A stretch of 64,000 nt of DNA from Rhodococcus oxybenzonivorans (GCF_003130705.1 NZ_CP021354.1:4526001-4590000); one strand, 5' to 3'; positions 8,991 to 18,560 are shown, counted from the first letter of the stretch. Numbers and translations are program-made. The notes: generated by a model not told the origin, from the sequence alone.

Positions 8991-9560
8991 TCAGACCTTC
9001 ACGATGCCTGCCTCGATCGCGGCCTCCCGATACGACGCGGCGAGAGTAGTGACGGTTTCGTGCGCGTTGAGCCCACTCGGATTGGGCACCAGCCACAGGG
9101 CAGCCCCGTCCAGATCACCCGGCTGCCTTCCCTTCTTCGCCGCACGCTCGCGGAACGCCGTCCGGTACGCCGTGATTCCGGCAACCGCTACGACGTGCGG
9201 GCGGGTGCCGCGCACCACCGCGCGAAGTCGCTCGGCGCCGACCGCCAACTCGTCGGCAGTCAGCTCGTCGGCCTTGGCGGTGGCGCGCACCGCCATATTG
9301 GTGATGCCGACTCCCCGCTCGATCAGGTGGTCCCGGTCGGCGTCCGACATCCCGGCGGTGGGGTCGATAGGCCGGTCGATGATTCCGGCGGCCAGCAGAG
9401 CCGGGTAGAACCGGTTACCCGGTCTCGCGAAGTGCGCCCCGGTGGCGGCGGTCCACAGTCCCGGGTTGATACCGACGAAAAGCAACCGGCATCCGGGTCC
9501 GATCAGGTCCGGAACTTCTGCGCCGCGGTACGACTCGAGCTCGGCACGCGTGAATCTCAC
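8991..9560 (-). CDS. mug: G/U(T) mismatch-specific DNA glycosylase
   Basis: A 189-aa uracil-DNA-glycosylase-superfamily enzyme of the MUG/TDG branch. The water-activating motif GINPG is in LLFVGINPGLWTAATGAHFA, followed by PGNRFYPALLAAG, and the later NPSGLNAH matches the second MUG motif. Family members remove uracil or related bases from mismatched DNA. The ATG overlaps the stop of the upstream epimerase gene by four bases (ATGA at 9557-9560), so the two are probably translationally coupled. Confidence 0.9.
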   Translation of the reverse strand: MRFTRAELESYRGAEVPDLIGPGCRLLFVGINPGLWTAATGAHFARPGNRFYPALLAAGIIDRPIDPTAGMSDADRDHLIERGVGITNMAVRATAKADELTADELAVGAERLRAVVRGTRPHVVAVAGITAYRTAFRERAAKKGRQPGDLDGAALWLVPNPSGLNAHETVTTLAASYREAAIEAGIVKV

Positions 9561-10546
9561 AGTCGCCCGGCACCCATGAGACCCGCAACGGTGTCGGCGA
9601 GCGTCTCCGACGAATCGCGGTACTCGACACCGAGTTCCACCTCACTGGGCCGGTCGTCAGTGTCCGGCATCCGCGTGTAGTACTCCATCGCCGCTTCGGA
9701 CACCGGCGTGTCGAAGGGAACGAATCGGTCGACCACATCGACGACGCGTCCGACGAGCCGCAGCGCGCTGTCGGGAACCGGCAGGACACCCATCCGCCGT
9801 CCGGTGACGGAGGCGAGCATGTCTGCCACTGCGCTGATCGGGACCCGGGGACCGCCGAGCATGAACCGTCGGGGGCCGTGCCCCGGCTCGAGCAGGGCGG
9901 CGTGTGCTGCCGCCACGTCCCGCACGTCGACCATCGTCCACGCCGCACTCCGCCCGGGCAGAAACCGCAGTCGGACGGCGGCCTCGACTCCTTGCGCCGC
10001 CTCACCGAACTGGTCGCCCGCGGGCGGGCCGATCACCATCCCCGGGTAGGTGATGGCGATCGGCGCACCGCCCGCCTGCAGGTCACGGGCATACTCCTCC
10101 ACTCGGGCCTTGCTCTGCCCATAGGCGTCCGAGGGACCGCACACGGGCAGGTCCGGAGAGAGCAGGTCGACGCCGGGCTGGAACAGTGCGGCGATACTCG
10201 AGACATAGACAACCGGATCGCAGCCCACGTCGATCGCCGTTCCGAGCACGTTCCGGGCACCGGCGAGGTTGGTCTGCTTCATCTCGTCGGCCCGGCGAGG
10301 GTCGACCGCGACGACGGCGGCGGCGTGGACCACCGCGTTGCAGCCGTCCAACCCACGCCGCACCGAATCCGGGTCGGTGATGTCTCCGACCACGTGATCC
10401 GAGGTGTCGAGACCGAGCTTCGCCGCGCTGCTCTCGAGTCGAGCAGGATTCCGGACGAGGAAACGCACGTGGTGACCCGCGTCCACCACCGCCTTCGCGC
10501 TCCATGCCCCGATGAATCCTGTTCCCCCCGTGACCAGAACTCGCAA
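9557..10546 (-). CDS. NAD-dependent epimerase/dehydratase family protein
   Basis: A 329-aa extended SDR. The cofactor loop is VTGGTGFIG at residues 5-13; GDITDPDSV follows the second strand; VVHAAAVVAVDP and VVYVSSIAAL are the usual fourth and fifth strands, and YGQSKARVEEY supplies the YxxxK pair. It resembles dihydroflavonol-4-reductase/3-beta-HSD-like proteins common in Rhodococcus. It precedes mug with a 4-bp overlap, and HtpG ends 6 bases upstream of its start, so htpG, the SDR and mug may be one transcript. Confidence 0.85.
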   Translation of the reverse strand: MRVLVTGGTGFIGAWSAKAVVDAGHHVRFLVRNPARLESSAAKLGLDTSDHVVGDITDPDSVRRGLDGCNAVVHAAAVVAVDPRRADEMKQTNLAGARNVLGTAIDVGCDPVVYVSSIAALFQPGVDLLSPDLPVCGPSDAYGQSKARVEEYARDLQAGGAPIAITYPGMVIGPPAGDQFGEAAQGVEAAVRLRFLPGRSAAWTMVDVRDVAAAHAALLEPGHGPRRFMLGGPRVPISAVADMLASVTGRRMGVLPVPDSALRLVGRVVDVVDRFVPFDTPVSEAAMEYYTRMPDTDDRPSEVELGVEYRDSSETLADTVAGLMGAGRL

Positions 10547-10552
10547 GGTGTG

Positions 10553-12508
10553 TTACACCGTCCCGGCGAGGCGATTGGCGAGGAGACTCGTGAAGTGCGC
10601 GGGATCGTCGAGTTCGCCGCCCTCCGCCAACAACGCCATCCCGTAGAGGATTTCGGCCATCTCCTTCAGGCCTTGATCTTCGCTACGTTCGGCGTGCGCC
10701 GTCCGCAGAGCCGTCACCAGCGGGTGCTCCGGATTCAGCTCGAGAATGCGCTTGCTGGTCGGCACCGGCTGCCCGGAGGCGCGATACATGCGTTCGAGCG
10801 CCGGTGACATGCTGAAAGCATCGCCGACCATGCAGGCCGGAGAGGTGGTCAGTCGCGTCGACAACCGCACCTGCTTGACATGCTCATCGAGAGCTTCGGT
10901 CATCCAGGTGAGCAGATCGGCGAAGTCCTTTTCCTTCTCCTCCCGCTCGGACTCGTGAGCCTTCTTGTCGTCCTCGGTGTCGAGATCGACTTCTCCCTTG
11001 GCGATCGACTGGAACGACTTGCCATCGAACTCCGGAACCGCGCCTACCCACATTTCGTCGACGGGGTCGGTGAGCAGCAGCACCTCGATGCCTTTTGCAC
11101 GGAAGGCTTCCATGTGGGGCGAACTTTCGAGCAGCTGGCGCGACTCGCCGGTCGCGTAGTAGATCTGCTCCTGACCTTCCTTCATCCGAGCTACGTAATC
11201 CTCGAGCGACGTCAACTCTTCGTCGCTGTGGGTCGACGCGAAAGACGAGATGGACAGCAACGTCTCACGGTTGTCGGTGTCGGACAGCAGGCCTTCCTTG
11301 ATCGCCCGGCCGAATTCGTTCCAGAAGGTGCGGTACTCCTCGGGGCGCTCGTTCTTGATGTCTTTGATCGTCGACAGCACCTTCTTCGTGAGCCGACGGC
11401 GGATGGCCCGAATCTGCCTGTCCTGCTGGAGGATCTCGCGAGAGACGTTGAGCGACAAGTCCTGGGCGTCCACGACACCCTTGACGAAGCGCAGGTACTC
11501 CGGCATGAGCTGGTCGCAGTCGTCCATGATGAAGACGCGCTTGACATAAAGCTGCACACCGACCTTGGCGTCCCGCATGAACAGGTCGAACGGTGCGTGG
11601 GTGGGGATGAACAGCAGCGCCTGGTACTCGAACGTGCCCTCCGCCTTCATGGGAATGACTTCGAGGGGATCGTCCCAGGCGTGGGCGACGTGCTTGTAGA
11701 ACTCCTTGTACTCGTCCTCGGAGACCTCGTCCTTCGAGCGGGCCCACAGGGCCTTCATGGAGTTGATCGTCTCGTCCGAGATGGTGACCTGTTCCTCACC
11801 GCCTTCCTCGGCGGGCGGGGTCTTGCGCTCCACCTGCATCCGGATCGGCCACGCGATGAAGTCGGAATAGCGCTTGACGAGTTCCTTGATCTTCCATTCC
11901 GACGTGTAGTCGTGGAGGTGATCCTCGGTGTCCTCAGGCTTGAGGTGCAGCGTGACGGAGGTGCCCTGCGGTGCCTCGTCGAGCGTTTCGATCGTGTAGG
12001 TGGCCTCGCCGGCGGACTCCCAACGCGTCGCCGAACTCTCCCCCGCCTTCCGGGTCACCAGCGTGACCTTGTCGGCGACCATGAACGAGGAATAGAACCC
12101 GATGCCGAACTGGCCGATCAACTCTTCGGAGGCGGCGGCGTCCCGCGCCTCACGCAACTTGCTGCGCAGTTCCGCGGTGCCGGACTTGGCGAGCGTGCCG
12201 ATGAGGTCGATCACCTCATCGTGCGACATACCGATGCCGTTGTCGCGGATGGTGAGTGTGCGCGCGTCTTTGTCCGTTTCGATCTCGATGTGCAGATCGG
12301 AGGTGTCGACGTCGAGGTCCTTGTTGCGGTAGGCCTCGAGCCGGAGTTTGTCCAACGCGTCGGACGCATTGGAGATCAGCTCGCGCAGGAACGAGTCCTT
12401 GTTGGAGTAGATCGAGTGGACCATGAGGTCGAGCAGCTGACGAGCCTCCGCCTGGAACTCGAGCTGCTCGCGGCGCGGTGCGCCGCTCTCCACCGTTTGT
12501 GCGTTCAC
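10553..12508 (-). CDS. htpG: Molecular chaperone HtpG (Hsp90)
   Basis: The bacterial Hsp90 (651 aa) is an ATP-driven cytoplasmic dimeric chaperone. All three regions are present: the GHKL ATPase domain (ELISNASDALDKLR with the Mg-binding Asn, DNGIGM, GQFGIGFYSSFMV), the middle domain (DCDQLMPEYLRFVKGVVD, LNVSREILQQ) and the C-terminal dimerisation domain (ACMVGD, RILELNPEHPLV). I use the GTG at 12508: AAGGGA lies seven bases before it and NAQTVESGAPRREQLEFQAE matches family starts; a longer frame exists upstream but lacks homologous sequence. A palindrome at 12562-12576 may control it. Confidence 0.96.
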   Translation of the reverse strand: MNAQTVESGAPRREQLEFQAEARQLLDLMVHSIYSNKDSFLRELISNASDALDKLRLEAYRNKDLDVDTSDLHIEIETDKDARTLTIRDNGIGMSHDEVIDLIGTLAKSGTAELRSKLREARDAAASEELIGQFGIGFYSSFMVADKVTLVTRKAGESSATRWESAGEATYTIETLDEAPQGTSVTLHLKPEDTEDHLHDYTSEWKIKELVKRYSDFIAWPIRMQVERKTPPAEEGGEEQVTISDETINSMKALWARSKDEVSEDEYKEFYKHVAHAWDDPLEVIPMKAEGTFEYQALLFIPTHAPFDLFMRDAKVGVQLYVKRVFIMDDCDQLMPEYLRFVKGVVDAQDLSLNVSREILQQDRQIRAIRRRLTKKVLSTIKDIKNERPEEYRTFWNEFGRAIKEGLLSDTDNRETLLSISSFASTHSDEELTSLEDYVARMKEGQEQIYYATGESRQLLESSPHMEAFRAKGIEVLLLTDPVDEMWVGAVPEFDGKSFQSIAKGEVDLDTEDDKKAHESEREEKEKDFADLLTWMTEALDEHVKQVRLSTRLTTSPACMVGDAFSMSPALERMYRASGQPVPTSKRILELNPEHPLVTALRTAHAERSEDQGLKEMAEILYGMALLAEGGELDDPAHFTSLLANRLAGTV

Positions 12509-12561
12509 TTCGATTCCCTTCGACAGCAGAACCCTGGACACAGAGTCGTTTTTCGGAATGA

Positions 12562-12576
12562 TATCCCGTCGGGATA
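12562..12576. promoter_or_regulatory. Perfect palindrome upstream of htpG
   Basis: TATCCCGTCGGGATA is a 7-1-7 perfect palindrome centred ~60 bases before the htpG GTG, in the gap between htpG and the upstream SDR gene. It is not the CIRCE or HAIR heat-shock operator as I know them. It would suit a small dimeric repressor. Confidence 0.45.
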
Positions 12577-12606
12577 CGGCGATTTCATGGTGTCGGCACG
12601 GCGGGT

Positions 12607-13518
12607 TCACCGGTATCCGGTGACGTCGGCGGGCATGCCGGCGTCCTGTACTTCGTCCATGTATCGCCAGCAGTCGGGCCGACTACCGTCGAGGTCGTCG
12701 AAGTCGTACACCTTCGCCAGTTGGCCGCTGGACAACGACTGCCCATTCCACCTCGATACGTCCGGATCCTGGGCGAGCGCTGCCACCGCCCGTCCGACGA
12801 AGGCGGGACTCTCGGAGATCGCGAAATGCGGGACACGCTCGGTGGCGTCACGCCAGTTCGCCTCGGTGACACCGAACGCCTCGAGCATCATCTCCGAACG
12901 CAACCATCCCGGCGTGAGCGACACCGCCGTCGACCTGTGGGGCGGGAGCTCGTGCGCCAGCGCGAACGCCATTCTGTTCACCGAGGCTTTCGCCAGGTCG
13001 TAGAAGAAGGACACCCGGTAGTGGGCGGAGTTGTACTGGTCGGTTCCGTCGGTGACCTCGACCACCAGCCCGCCCGGACTCTCGATCAGCAGCGGAAGAG
13101 CGAAGTGACTGGTAACCGCGTGAGTTTCCACGCCGTGTCGCAGATAGTGGAGGCCGATGTCGAGGGAAGACTCCCAGACCGTCTTGTCCCACTCCATGGT
13201 GGTGGCGCCCCAGATGTCGTTGACGAGCACGTGCAGGGCTCCTTGTTCGTCGCGGATGCGGTCGACGAGGGCACGCACCTCGTCGGGTACCAAGTGATCG
13301 ACCCGGACAGCGATGCCGCGTCCACCTGCGTCGTCGACGAGTTCGGCGGTCTCCTCGATCGTCTCCGGCCGGTTCATCTCGGACGGCTGGGTGCGGGTAG
13401 TACGCCCGGTGACGTAGACGGTGGCTCCCGCGGCACCCAATTGCACAGCAATTCCACGGCCCGCTCCCCTGGTCCCTCCGGCCACCAGGGCAACCTTGCC
13501 CGTCAACGGCTTCTCCAT
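12607..13518 (-). CDS. Short-chain dehydrogenase/reductase
   Basis: A classical SDR of 303 aa. The glycine-rich loop is VAGGTRGAGRGIAVQLG (TGxxxGxG variant with Ala for the first position), followed by ATVYVTGRTTR; the active-site Tyr-Lys pair is in YDLAKASVNRMA. Family members are NAD(P)-dependent oxidoreductases; this subtype is common in actinobacteria and of unknown substrate. It lies upstream of htpG on the same strand with ~100 bases between. Confidence 0.88.
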   Translation of the reverse strand: MEKPLTGKVALVAGGTRGAGRGIAVQLGAAGATVYVTGRTTRTQPSEMNRPETIEETAELVDDAGGRGIAVRVDHLVPDEVRALVDRIRDEQGALHVLVNDIWGATTMEWDKTVWESSLDIGLHYLRHGVETHAVTSHFALPLLIESPGGLVVEVTDGTDQYNSAHYRVSFFYDLAKASVNRMAFALAHELPPHRSTAVSLTPGWLRSEMMLEAFGVTEANWRDATERVPHFAISESPAFVGRAVAALAQDPDVSRWNGQSLSSGQLAKVYDFDDLDGSRPDCWRYMDEVQDAGMPADVTGYR

Positions 13519-13666
13519 GTCTCGAACCTAACGCCGTCGAGGCCGTCCGCGGAGGCTAATCGAATACGACTCGACGAACCGCCGAGCCGGTCGCGGAAAC
13601 GTAATCTACTTCTGTGCAAGCGCCGTAGGCTTGCAAGATGGAACGAACTTCGGCGAGGTGACCGGC

Positions 13667-15346
13667 GTGACCGAACTGATCCTAGGACCACTTCTGCGGC
13701 ACGTGGGCAGGTGTGACGCGACAGTGTGGGTGGAGACTTCCGGACCGTGCACGGTCGGCGTACTCGGTCACACCGAGCACACGTGGGAGGTCGCCGGCCA
13801 CCACTACGCGCTGGTGATGGTGGACGGGCTGGACGCCGGGTCGAGCACGCCCTACGAGGTCACCCTCGACGACCGCCGGGTCTGGCCGCTGCCCGACGCG
13901 AAACCGTCGACCATCCGCACCCTCGCCGACGACGGTTCGCTGGTGCTCGTCTTCGGTTCGTGCCGTTTCGCCACCATGTCCACCACGGAGGACAACAACC
14001 ACCTCGGCGCCGACGCTCTCGATGCCTTCGCGTTGAGGATGGCGGAAAAACCCGAGAACGAGTGGCCTAATGCTCTCCTGTTACTCGGCGACCAGGTGTA
14101 CGCCGACGAACTGTCCGCCGAAACCGAGCGCCGGCTCGCCGAGATCCACGATTTGAGCGAGCCGCCGGGACCGCAGGTCCGTAACTACGAGGAATACACC
14201 TGGCTGTATGCGGAGTCGTGGTCCGACCCGCAGGTGCGCTGGCTGATGTCGACCGTGCCGACGTCGATGATCTTCGACGACCACGACGTTCGTGACGATT
14301 GGAACACCTCGCAGTCGTGGCGGGACGAACTCGAGGCCACTTCGTGGTGGGAGGAGCGGATCGTCGGCGCGTTGTCGTCGTACTGGGTCTACCAGCACCT
14401 GGGCAATTTGGGACCCGCGGAACTTGCCGAAAACGAACTGTATCAACGTGTTCGGAACCATGGCGGTGACGTGGAACCGATCCTCCGCGAGTTTGCATCC
14501 GCCGCCGACGAGGAAGCCGACGGCGCCAAGGGTGCGCAATGGTCCTATCGCCGCGACCTCGGGCCGGCGCGGCTCCTCGTCATCGATTCACGCTGTGGAC
14601 GCGTCCTCACCGACGGCCGGCGTGAGATGGTGTCCGATCCGGAGTTCACCTGGATCGAGCGCCAAACTCGGGGAGACTACGACCACCTCCTCGTCGGGAC
14701 GTCGTTACCGTGGCTGCTGCCGCGCGCGCTGCACGACCTCGAATCGTGGGACGAGCGTCTGGCCGAGGGCAGCCGGGGACCACGCCTGGCCGCCCTGGCC
14801 GAGAAGATCCGGCGTGGGGCCGATCTCGAACACTGGGCGGCATTCCGCAATTCGTTCGATCGACTCACCAGATTGTTCGGCGACGTCGGCCGCGGCCAGT
14901 GCACCGGCCCGGGCGGGCGGGCGCCGTCCACCATTTCCGTGCTGTCCGGGGACGTGCACCACGCGTACGTCGCGGAGGCACACTATCCGGAGCCGACTCA
15001 GTCGCACGTCTACCAACTGACATGTTCGCCGCTGCACAACTACGTGCCTGCCGCGATGAAGGTGGCCTTCCGCATCTCGTGGCGGCGCGCCACCGAACGG
15101 ACGATCCGCTTCATTCTGGGCCGGGTCTCGAAGGTTCCGCCGGTGCCGATCGAGTGGAGCAAGGTCACGGGACCGTTCTTCGGCGATCAGGTGGCCACCC
15201 TCCGACTGGACGGCAGGGCTGCTCACCTCGTCATGGAACAAGCGAGCACTGACAATGCGGGTACCCCTCAGTTCACCACCATGGCCGATCTCGTGCTGTC
15301 GACGGCGGACGATTCGGTGCCTAGCGCTTCTCGGCCTCCGCTTTGA
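13667..15346 (+). CDS. PhoD-like metallophosphatase/phosphodiesterase
   Basis: A ~559-aa alkaline phosphatase D-type protein. An N-terminal fibronectin-like part (LLRHVGRCDATVWVETSG) precedes the metallophosphatase core: LVFGSCRFATM, LLLGDQVYADE, MIFDDHDVRDDWN and LSGDVHHAYVAEAHY supply the Asp, Asn and His metal ligands. No Tat or Sec signal is visible, so it may be cytoplasmic, unlike classical PhoD. Several starts (TTG 13631, GTG 13658, GTG 13667) are open; 13667 has GCGAGG nine bases upstream. Its 3' end overlaps the convergent SRPBCC gene by 26 bases. Confidence 0.85.
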   Translation: MTELILGPLLRHVGRCDATVWVETSGPCTVGVLGHTEHTWEVAGHHYALVMVDGLDAGSSTPYEVTLDDRRVWPLPDAKPSTIRTLADDGSLVLVFGSCRFATMSTTEDNNHLGADALDAFALRMAEKPENEWPNALLLLGDQVYADELSAETERRLAEIHDLSEPPGPQVRNYEEYTWLYAESWSDPQVRWLMSTVPTSMIFDDHDVRDDWNTSQSWRDELEATSWWEERIVGALSSYWVYQHLGNLGPAELAENELYQRVRNHGGDVEPILREFASAADEEADGAKGAQWSYRRDLGPARLLVIDSRCGRVLTDGRREMVSDPEFTWIERQTRGDYDHLLVGTSLPWLLPRALHDLESWDERLAEGSRGPRLAALAEKIRRGADLEHWAAFRNSFDRLTRLFGDVGRGQCTGPGGRAPSTISVLSGDVHHAYVAEAHYPEPTQSHVYQLTCSPLHNYVPAAMKVAFRISWRRATERTIRFILGRVSKVPPVPIEWSKVTGPFFGDQVATLRLDGRAAHLVMEQASTDNAGTPQFTTMADLVLSTADDSVPSASRPPL

Positions 15347-15800
15347 GCTGTGCCAGGCCCTTGTCGAAGTCCTTGCCTACGAGCTTGTCCATGTTCACGA
15401 TGAAGCCGAAGAGTTTCAGCATCCGATTCTTCCGGCCGGTCATCTGCCAGCGGACCGTCGTCCTGGCACTGTTCGGCTCGAGGAGGAACGTCGTGACGTT
15501 CTGCGCCGAAAACGGCTTCTGAAATTCCAGGTCGAGGACGACCTGGGTATCGGGTACCGATTTCGTGATCGACATCGAGCCTTTGCCCGCCTTGCGATTG
15601 CCTTCCCAGCTGTAGGTGGCGCCCACCCCGGAATCCGGCCCTGTGTAGGTCCGCCGCAGATTCGGGTCGACTCCTTCCCATGGCGACCACGCCGTCCATC
15701 GGTGGAAGTTGTCGATGAGGGGAAACACGGTTCCCGGGCTTGCATCGATCACGATGGATCGCTCGACGCGGAACTCGTCGGAAGTCTTCGGTGCCAACAC
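15321..15800 (-). CDS. SRPBCC (START-like) family protein
   Basis: A ~159-aa helix-grip protein (polyketide cyclase/START superfamily). Visible features are FRVERSIVIDASPGTVFPLI, the NFHRWTAWSPWEGVDPNL segment, YSWEGNRKAGKGSM, and the C-terminal long helix. Such proteins bind hydrophobic ligands in a cavity. I chose the GTG at 15800 (TTG 15797 is equally possible, with GGAGG close by). The frame stays open to an ATG at 15929, but that extension would run antisense into the EF-G2 gene and has no family likeness. Confidence 0.8.
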   Translation of the reverse strand: MLAPKTSDEFRVERSIVIDASPGTVFPLIDNFHRWTAWSPWEGVDPNLRRTYTGPDSGVGATYSWEGNRKAGKGSMSITKSVPDTQVVLDLEFQKPFSAQNVTTFLLEPNSARTTVRWQMTGRKNRMLKLFGFIVNMDKLVGKDFDKGLAQLKAEAEKR

Positions 15801-15927
15801 TGCCTCCGTTTCGTCACTCGAGAAGCCAGGTCGCTCGAACCGACCCTGCCGGTACCGCCCGAAGTCGGGGCGTCGCGCGGTATCGTCGAGGACGACCCGT
15901 ACGACATGCTGTGGTAGGGGGTGCGAC

Positions 15928-17952
15928 ATCGTCAGCGACTCGATCCGAAATATCGCTCTGGTGGGACATCAGGGTAACGGTAAGACGAGCCTCGCGGAGG
16001 CAATGCTGTTTCGTGCTGGTGTCGTCACACGTCCGGGGCGCGTCGAGAACGGCAACACCGTGCTCGACACCCAACCGGAAGAGCACGACCGTACCCAGTC
16101 GCTGACTCTCGGACTGGCGTCGTTCGAGTGGTCCGATTGCCGGATCAACCTCCTCGATGCGCCCGGTTACGCCGATTTCATCGGTGATGCGATGACGGCG
16201 CTGCATGTCGCCGACGTGGCCGTATTCGTCGTCGACGGGGTCAGCGGTCTGCAGGTCAACGACGAATTGCTCTGGCAGGCGGCGGCGGAACGTTCGATTC
16301 CCCGGATCGTCTTCATCAACAAGATGGACAAGGAGAGGGCATCGTTCGATCAGACGCTGGCAGGTCTCCGAGACCATTTCGGCGCCGGCGTGGAACCGCT
16401 CGATCTGCCGGTCGGTGAGGCGTCGGAGTTCACGGGCGTCGCCGATCTCCTCAGCGAGCACGTCATTCTCTACGACACCGGATCCGCAACCACCAGCGAC
16501 GAACTCCCCGCGGACATCGCCGACCGCGAGCACGAGCAGCACGAACACCTCGTGGAGGACGTCGTCGAGATCGAGGACGATCTGCTGGCCCGATACCTCG
16601 ACGGTGATGCCATCAGTGTTCCCGAACTCGAGCACGCACTGCGCCGGGGATTCGCCGGCGGCTCCCTGTGGCCGGTGCTGTGCGGTTCGGCGACCGAGGC
16701 GATCGCGATCGACCGGCTGCTGGACTTCCTGTGTCACATCGCGCCGGCGCCTTCGGAGGTGCCCGGTGTCGAGGTACGCAACGGGAACGGATCCGACTCG
16801 GTGGCGTGTGATCCTTCCGGTGATCAACTGGCGTTCGTCTTCAAGACGCAGACCGACGAATACGTTGGCCAGGTTGCGCTGATGAAAGTCCTCTCCGGCA
16901 CGCTCCACGCCGATGATGTTCTCGTCGACCAGCGAACCGGCACCAAGGAACGCCTCCACAACTTGCTCCGGGTTCTGGGCAGCAAACACACCCCGATCGA
17001 CACCGCAGTTGCCGGCGACATCGTGGGGGCGATCAAACTCACCGACGTCACAACCGGTGACACCCTCGCGCCGATCGGGTCCTCGCTCACGGTCACACCG
17101 GTCGAACACAAACGCCCGGTCTACGGAATCGCCGTCGCCGCCGACAGCGCGGGGGACGAAGACAAGTTGTCGACCGCCCTGGCCGAGCTGGTGGGTGACG
17201 ATCCGACTCTAGAAGTGGTCCGCGACAGCGAAACCCATCAGACCGTGCTGCGGGGGGCGGGTGACGTCCACGTCCAGGTGGCCCTCACCCGCCTGCAGCG
17301 GCGATACGGCATCACCGTCCGCACCGAACCCGTGAAAATCGCCTACCGGGAAACACTGCTCGCCCCGGTCGAGACGGAAGGCAGGCACAAGAAGCAGAGC
17401 GGCGGTCACGGACAGTTCGGTGTCGCGACCGTCCGGTTCGAACCTCTCCCCCGCAACGGTGGCTACGAATTCGTCGACGCCACGCGGGGCGGCGTGATCC
17501 CCAAGTCGCTCATCCCCGCGGTGGGCAAAGGTGTTGCCGAATCGATGGAACGCGGCGGGCGACACGGGTTTCCGCTCGTCGACCTACGGGCGACGGTTCT
17601 GGACGGCAAACACCATTCCGTCGATTCGGACGATTTCAGCTTCCGGATGGCCGGGGCACTCGCTCTGCGCGCCGCCATCGACAAGGTGGGCACGCTGATC
17701 CTCGAACCCGTCGACCATGTCGAGGTCACGGTGCCCTCCTCCCTCCAGGGTGATGTGATGGCAGACCTCGGGCGGCGGCGTGGCCAGATCGAGGGCACCG
17801 AGCCCGCGGGAGACGGAGAAGTCACCGTGATCGCCTCGGTGCCCACCAGCGAGGTCGTCGACTACCCCGTCGCCTTGCGCTCGATGACGCATGGACGGGG
17901 GCGCCTGGCGCTGTCGTTCGAGCGCTATCAGGAGCGCCCCGACCCCCGGTAG
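15928..17952 (+). CDS. fusA2: Elongation factor G-like GTPase (EF-G2/FusA2 type)
   Basis: A ~674-aa translational GTPase with the EF-G domain order. G1 is GHQGNGKT (not the AHIDAGKT of true EF-G), G3 DAPGYADF, G4 NKMDKE; domain II, domain IV (GGHGQFGVATVRFEPL) and domain V (MADLGRRRGQIEGTEPAGD) follow. This divergent P-loop and a missing effector-threonine region mark the second EF-G of actinobacteria, whose role is poorly known. No ATG, GTG or TTG lies close before the first conserved residues SDSIRNIALVG: the nearest upstream in-frame ATG is at 15754. I place the start at ATC 15928, six bases after a GGGGG ribosome site, as a guess. Confidence 0.85.
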   Translation: MVSDSIRNIALVGHQGNGKTSLAEAMLFRAGVVTRPGRVENGNTVLDTQPEEHDRTQSLTLGLASFEWSDCRINLLDAPGYADFIGDAMTALHVADVAVFVVDGVSGLQVNDELLWQAAAERSIPRIVFINKMDKERASFDQTLAGLRDHFGAGVEPLDLPVGEASEFTGVADLLSEHVILYDTGSATTSDELPADIADREHEQHEHLVEDVVEIEDDLLARYLDGDAISVPELEHALRRGFAGGSLWPVLCGSATEAIAIDRLLDFLCHIAPAPSEVPGVEVRNGNGSDSVACDPSGDQLAFVFKTQTDEYVGQVALMKVLSGTLHADDVLVDQRTGTKERLHNLLRVLGSKHTPIDTAVAGDIVGAIKLTDVTTGDTLAPIGSSLTVTPVEHKRPVYGIAVAADSAGDEDKLSTALAELVGDDPTLEVVRDSETHQTVLRGAGDVHVQVALTRLQRRYGITVRTEPVKIAYRETLLAPVETEGRHKKQSGGHGQFGVATVRFEPLPRNGGYEFVDATRGGVIPKSLIPAVGKGVAESMERGGRHGFPLVDLRATVLDGKHHSVDSDDFSFRMAGALALRAAIDKVGTLILEPVDHVEVTVPSSLQGDVMADLGRRRGQIEGTEPAGDGEVTVIASVPTSEVVDYPVALRSMTHGRGRLALSFERYQERPDPR

Positions 17953-17979
17953 CCGCCACGCCCTCCCCGTAATAGCGGC

Positions 17980-18280
17980 TCAGTGCGGCGCAGCTTCGTC
18001 GCGGCTCCAGGTGTCCGTCTGGGTAAGCCAGAAGAGGTAAGCCAGCGCCGGCACCACCGTCACCGCGGCGAGGCCGACGACCACAAGCAGTCCGATGAGC
18101 GTTGCTTTCGCTCCCGCGGCATCGGCGATGAGAACCTGGTCGACGAGAATCCAGGGTGTTGGGCGACGCCCCAGCCGATCACGATCGCTACCGCGGCGAC
18201 CAGCGCAGTGATCCGGGCGGCACCGAAGCGGCTCCGCCACAACAAGATCAGTGTGGCGACACCGGCGAGCGCTGAGCCGT
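17980..18280 (-). pseudogene. cydB: C-terminal fragment of cytochrome bd oxidase subunit II, frameshifted
   Basis: Read on the minus strand, LILLWRSRFGAARITALVAA and VIGWGVAQHP in one frame continue in a second frame as WILVDQVLIADAAG and VGLAAVTVVPALAYLFWLTQ. Together they match the last two transmembrane helices of CydB, including the WGWAQxP-type motif. The join needs one frameshift near 18155. The rest of cydB is absent: the sequence changes character at about 18280. It is a non-functional remnant marking the edge of an old rearrangement. Confidence 0.75.
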
Positions 18281-18560
18281 GTCCCTCGGCTGCCTCACCG
18301 TCGAATCATCCGGTGGTCGAACCCTGGTGTTCATCTTCGACGAAAGCGGAAACGTCGTCGGCCGTATGGTAAACGGACGCGTCGACGGCAACCAGGTCGT
18401 GGCCTCACACCACAACGTCGTCACCGCCTCCTCCCGGGCAGTGACCACACTGACCGACACCGCCCGCATCGATACCCCGATCACCGAGCACACCGTTGCG
18501 TCGATCTCGAATAACCCGGACAGCGGCGCCACCTCGATCTGGTTCAACAGCGGCCGCTCG
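18281..18560 (+). pseudogene. Unrecognised coding fragment between two rearrangement scars
   Basis: A plus-strand frame reads LVFIFDESGNVVGRMVNGRV and later DTPITEHTVASISNNPDSGA before it runs into the next gene piece in the wrong frame. Composition looks coding (alternating beta-like segments), but both ends are cut by neighbouring fragments and no start with a ribosome site is seen. I do not recognise the family. Confidence 0.35.

Noticed and set aside
10880..13003. A 707-aa plus-strand open frame
   Set aside because: It is the antisense of htpG and its neighbour; no ribosome site and no family likeness.
15814..17109. A 431-aa minus-strand open frame
   Set aside because: Antisense shadow of the EF-G2-like gene.
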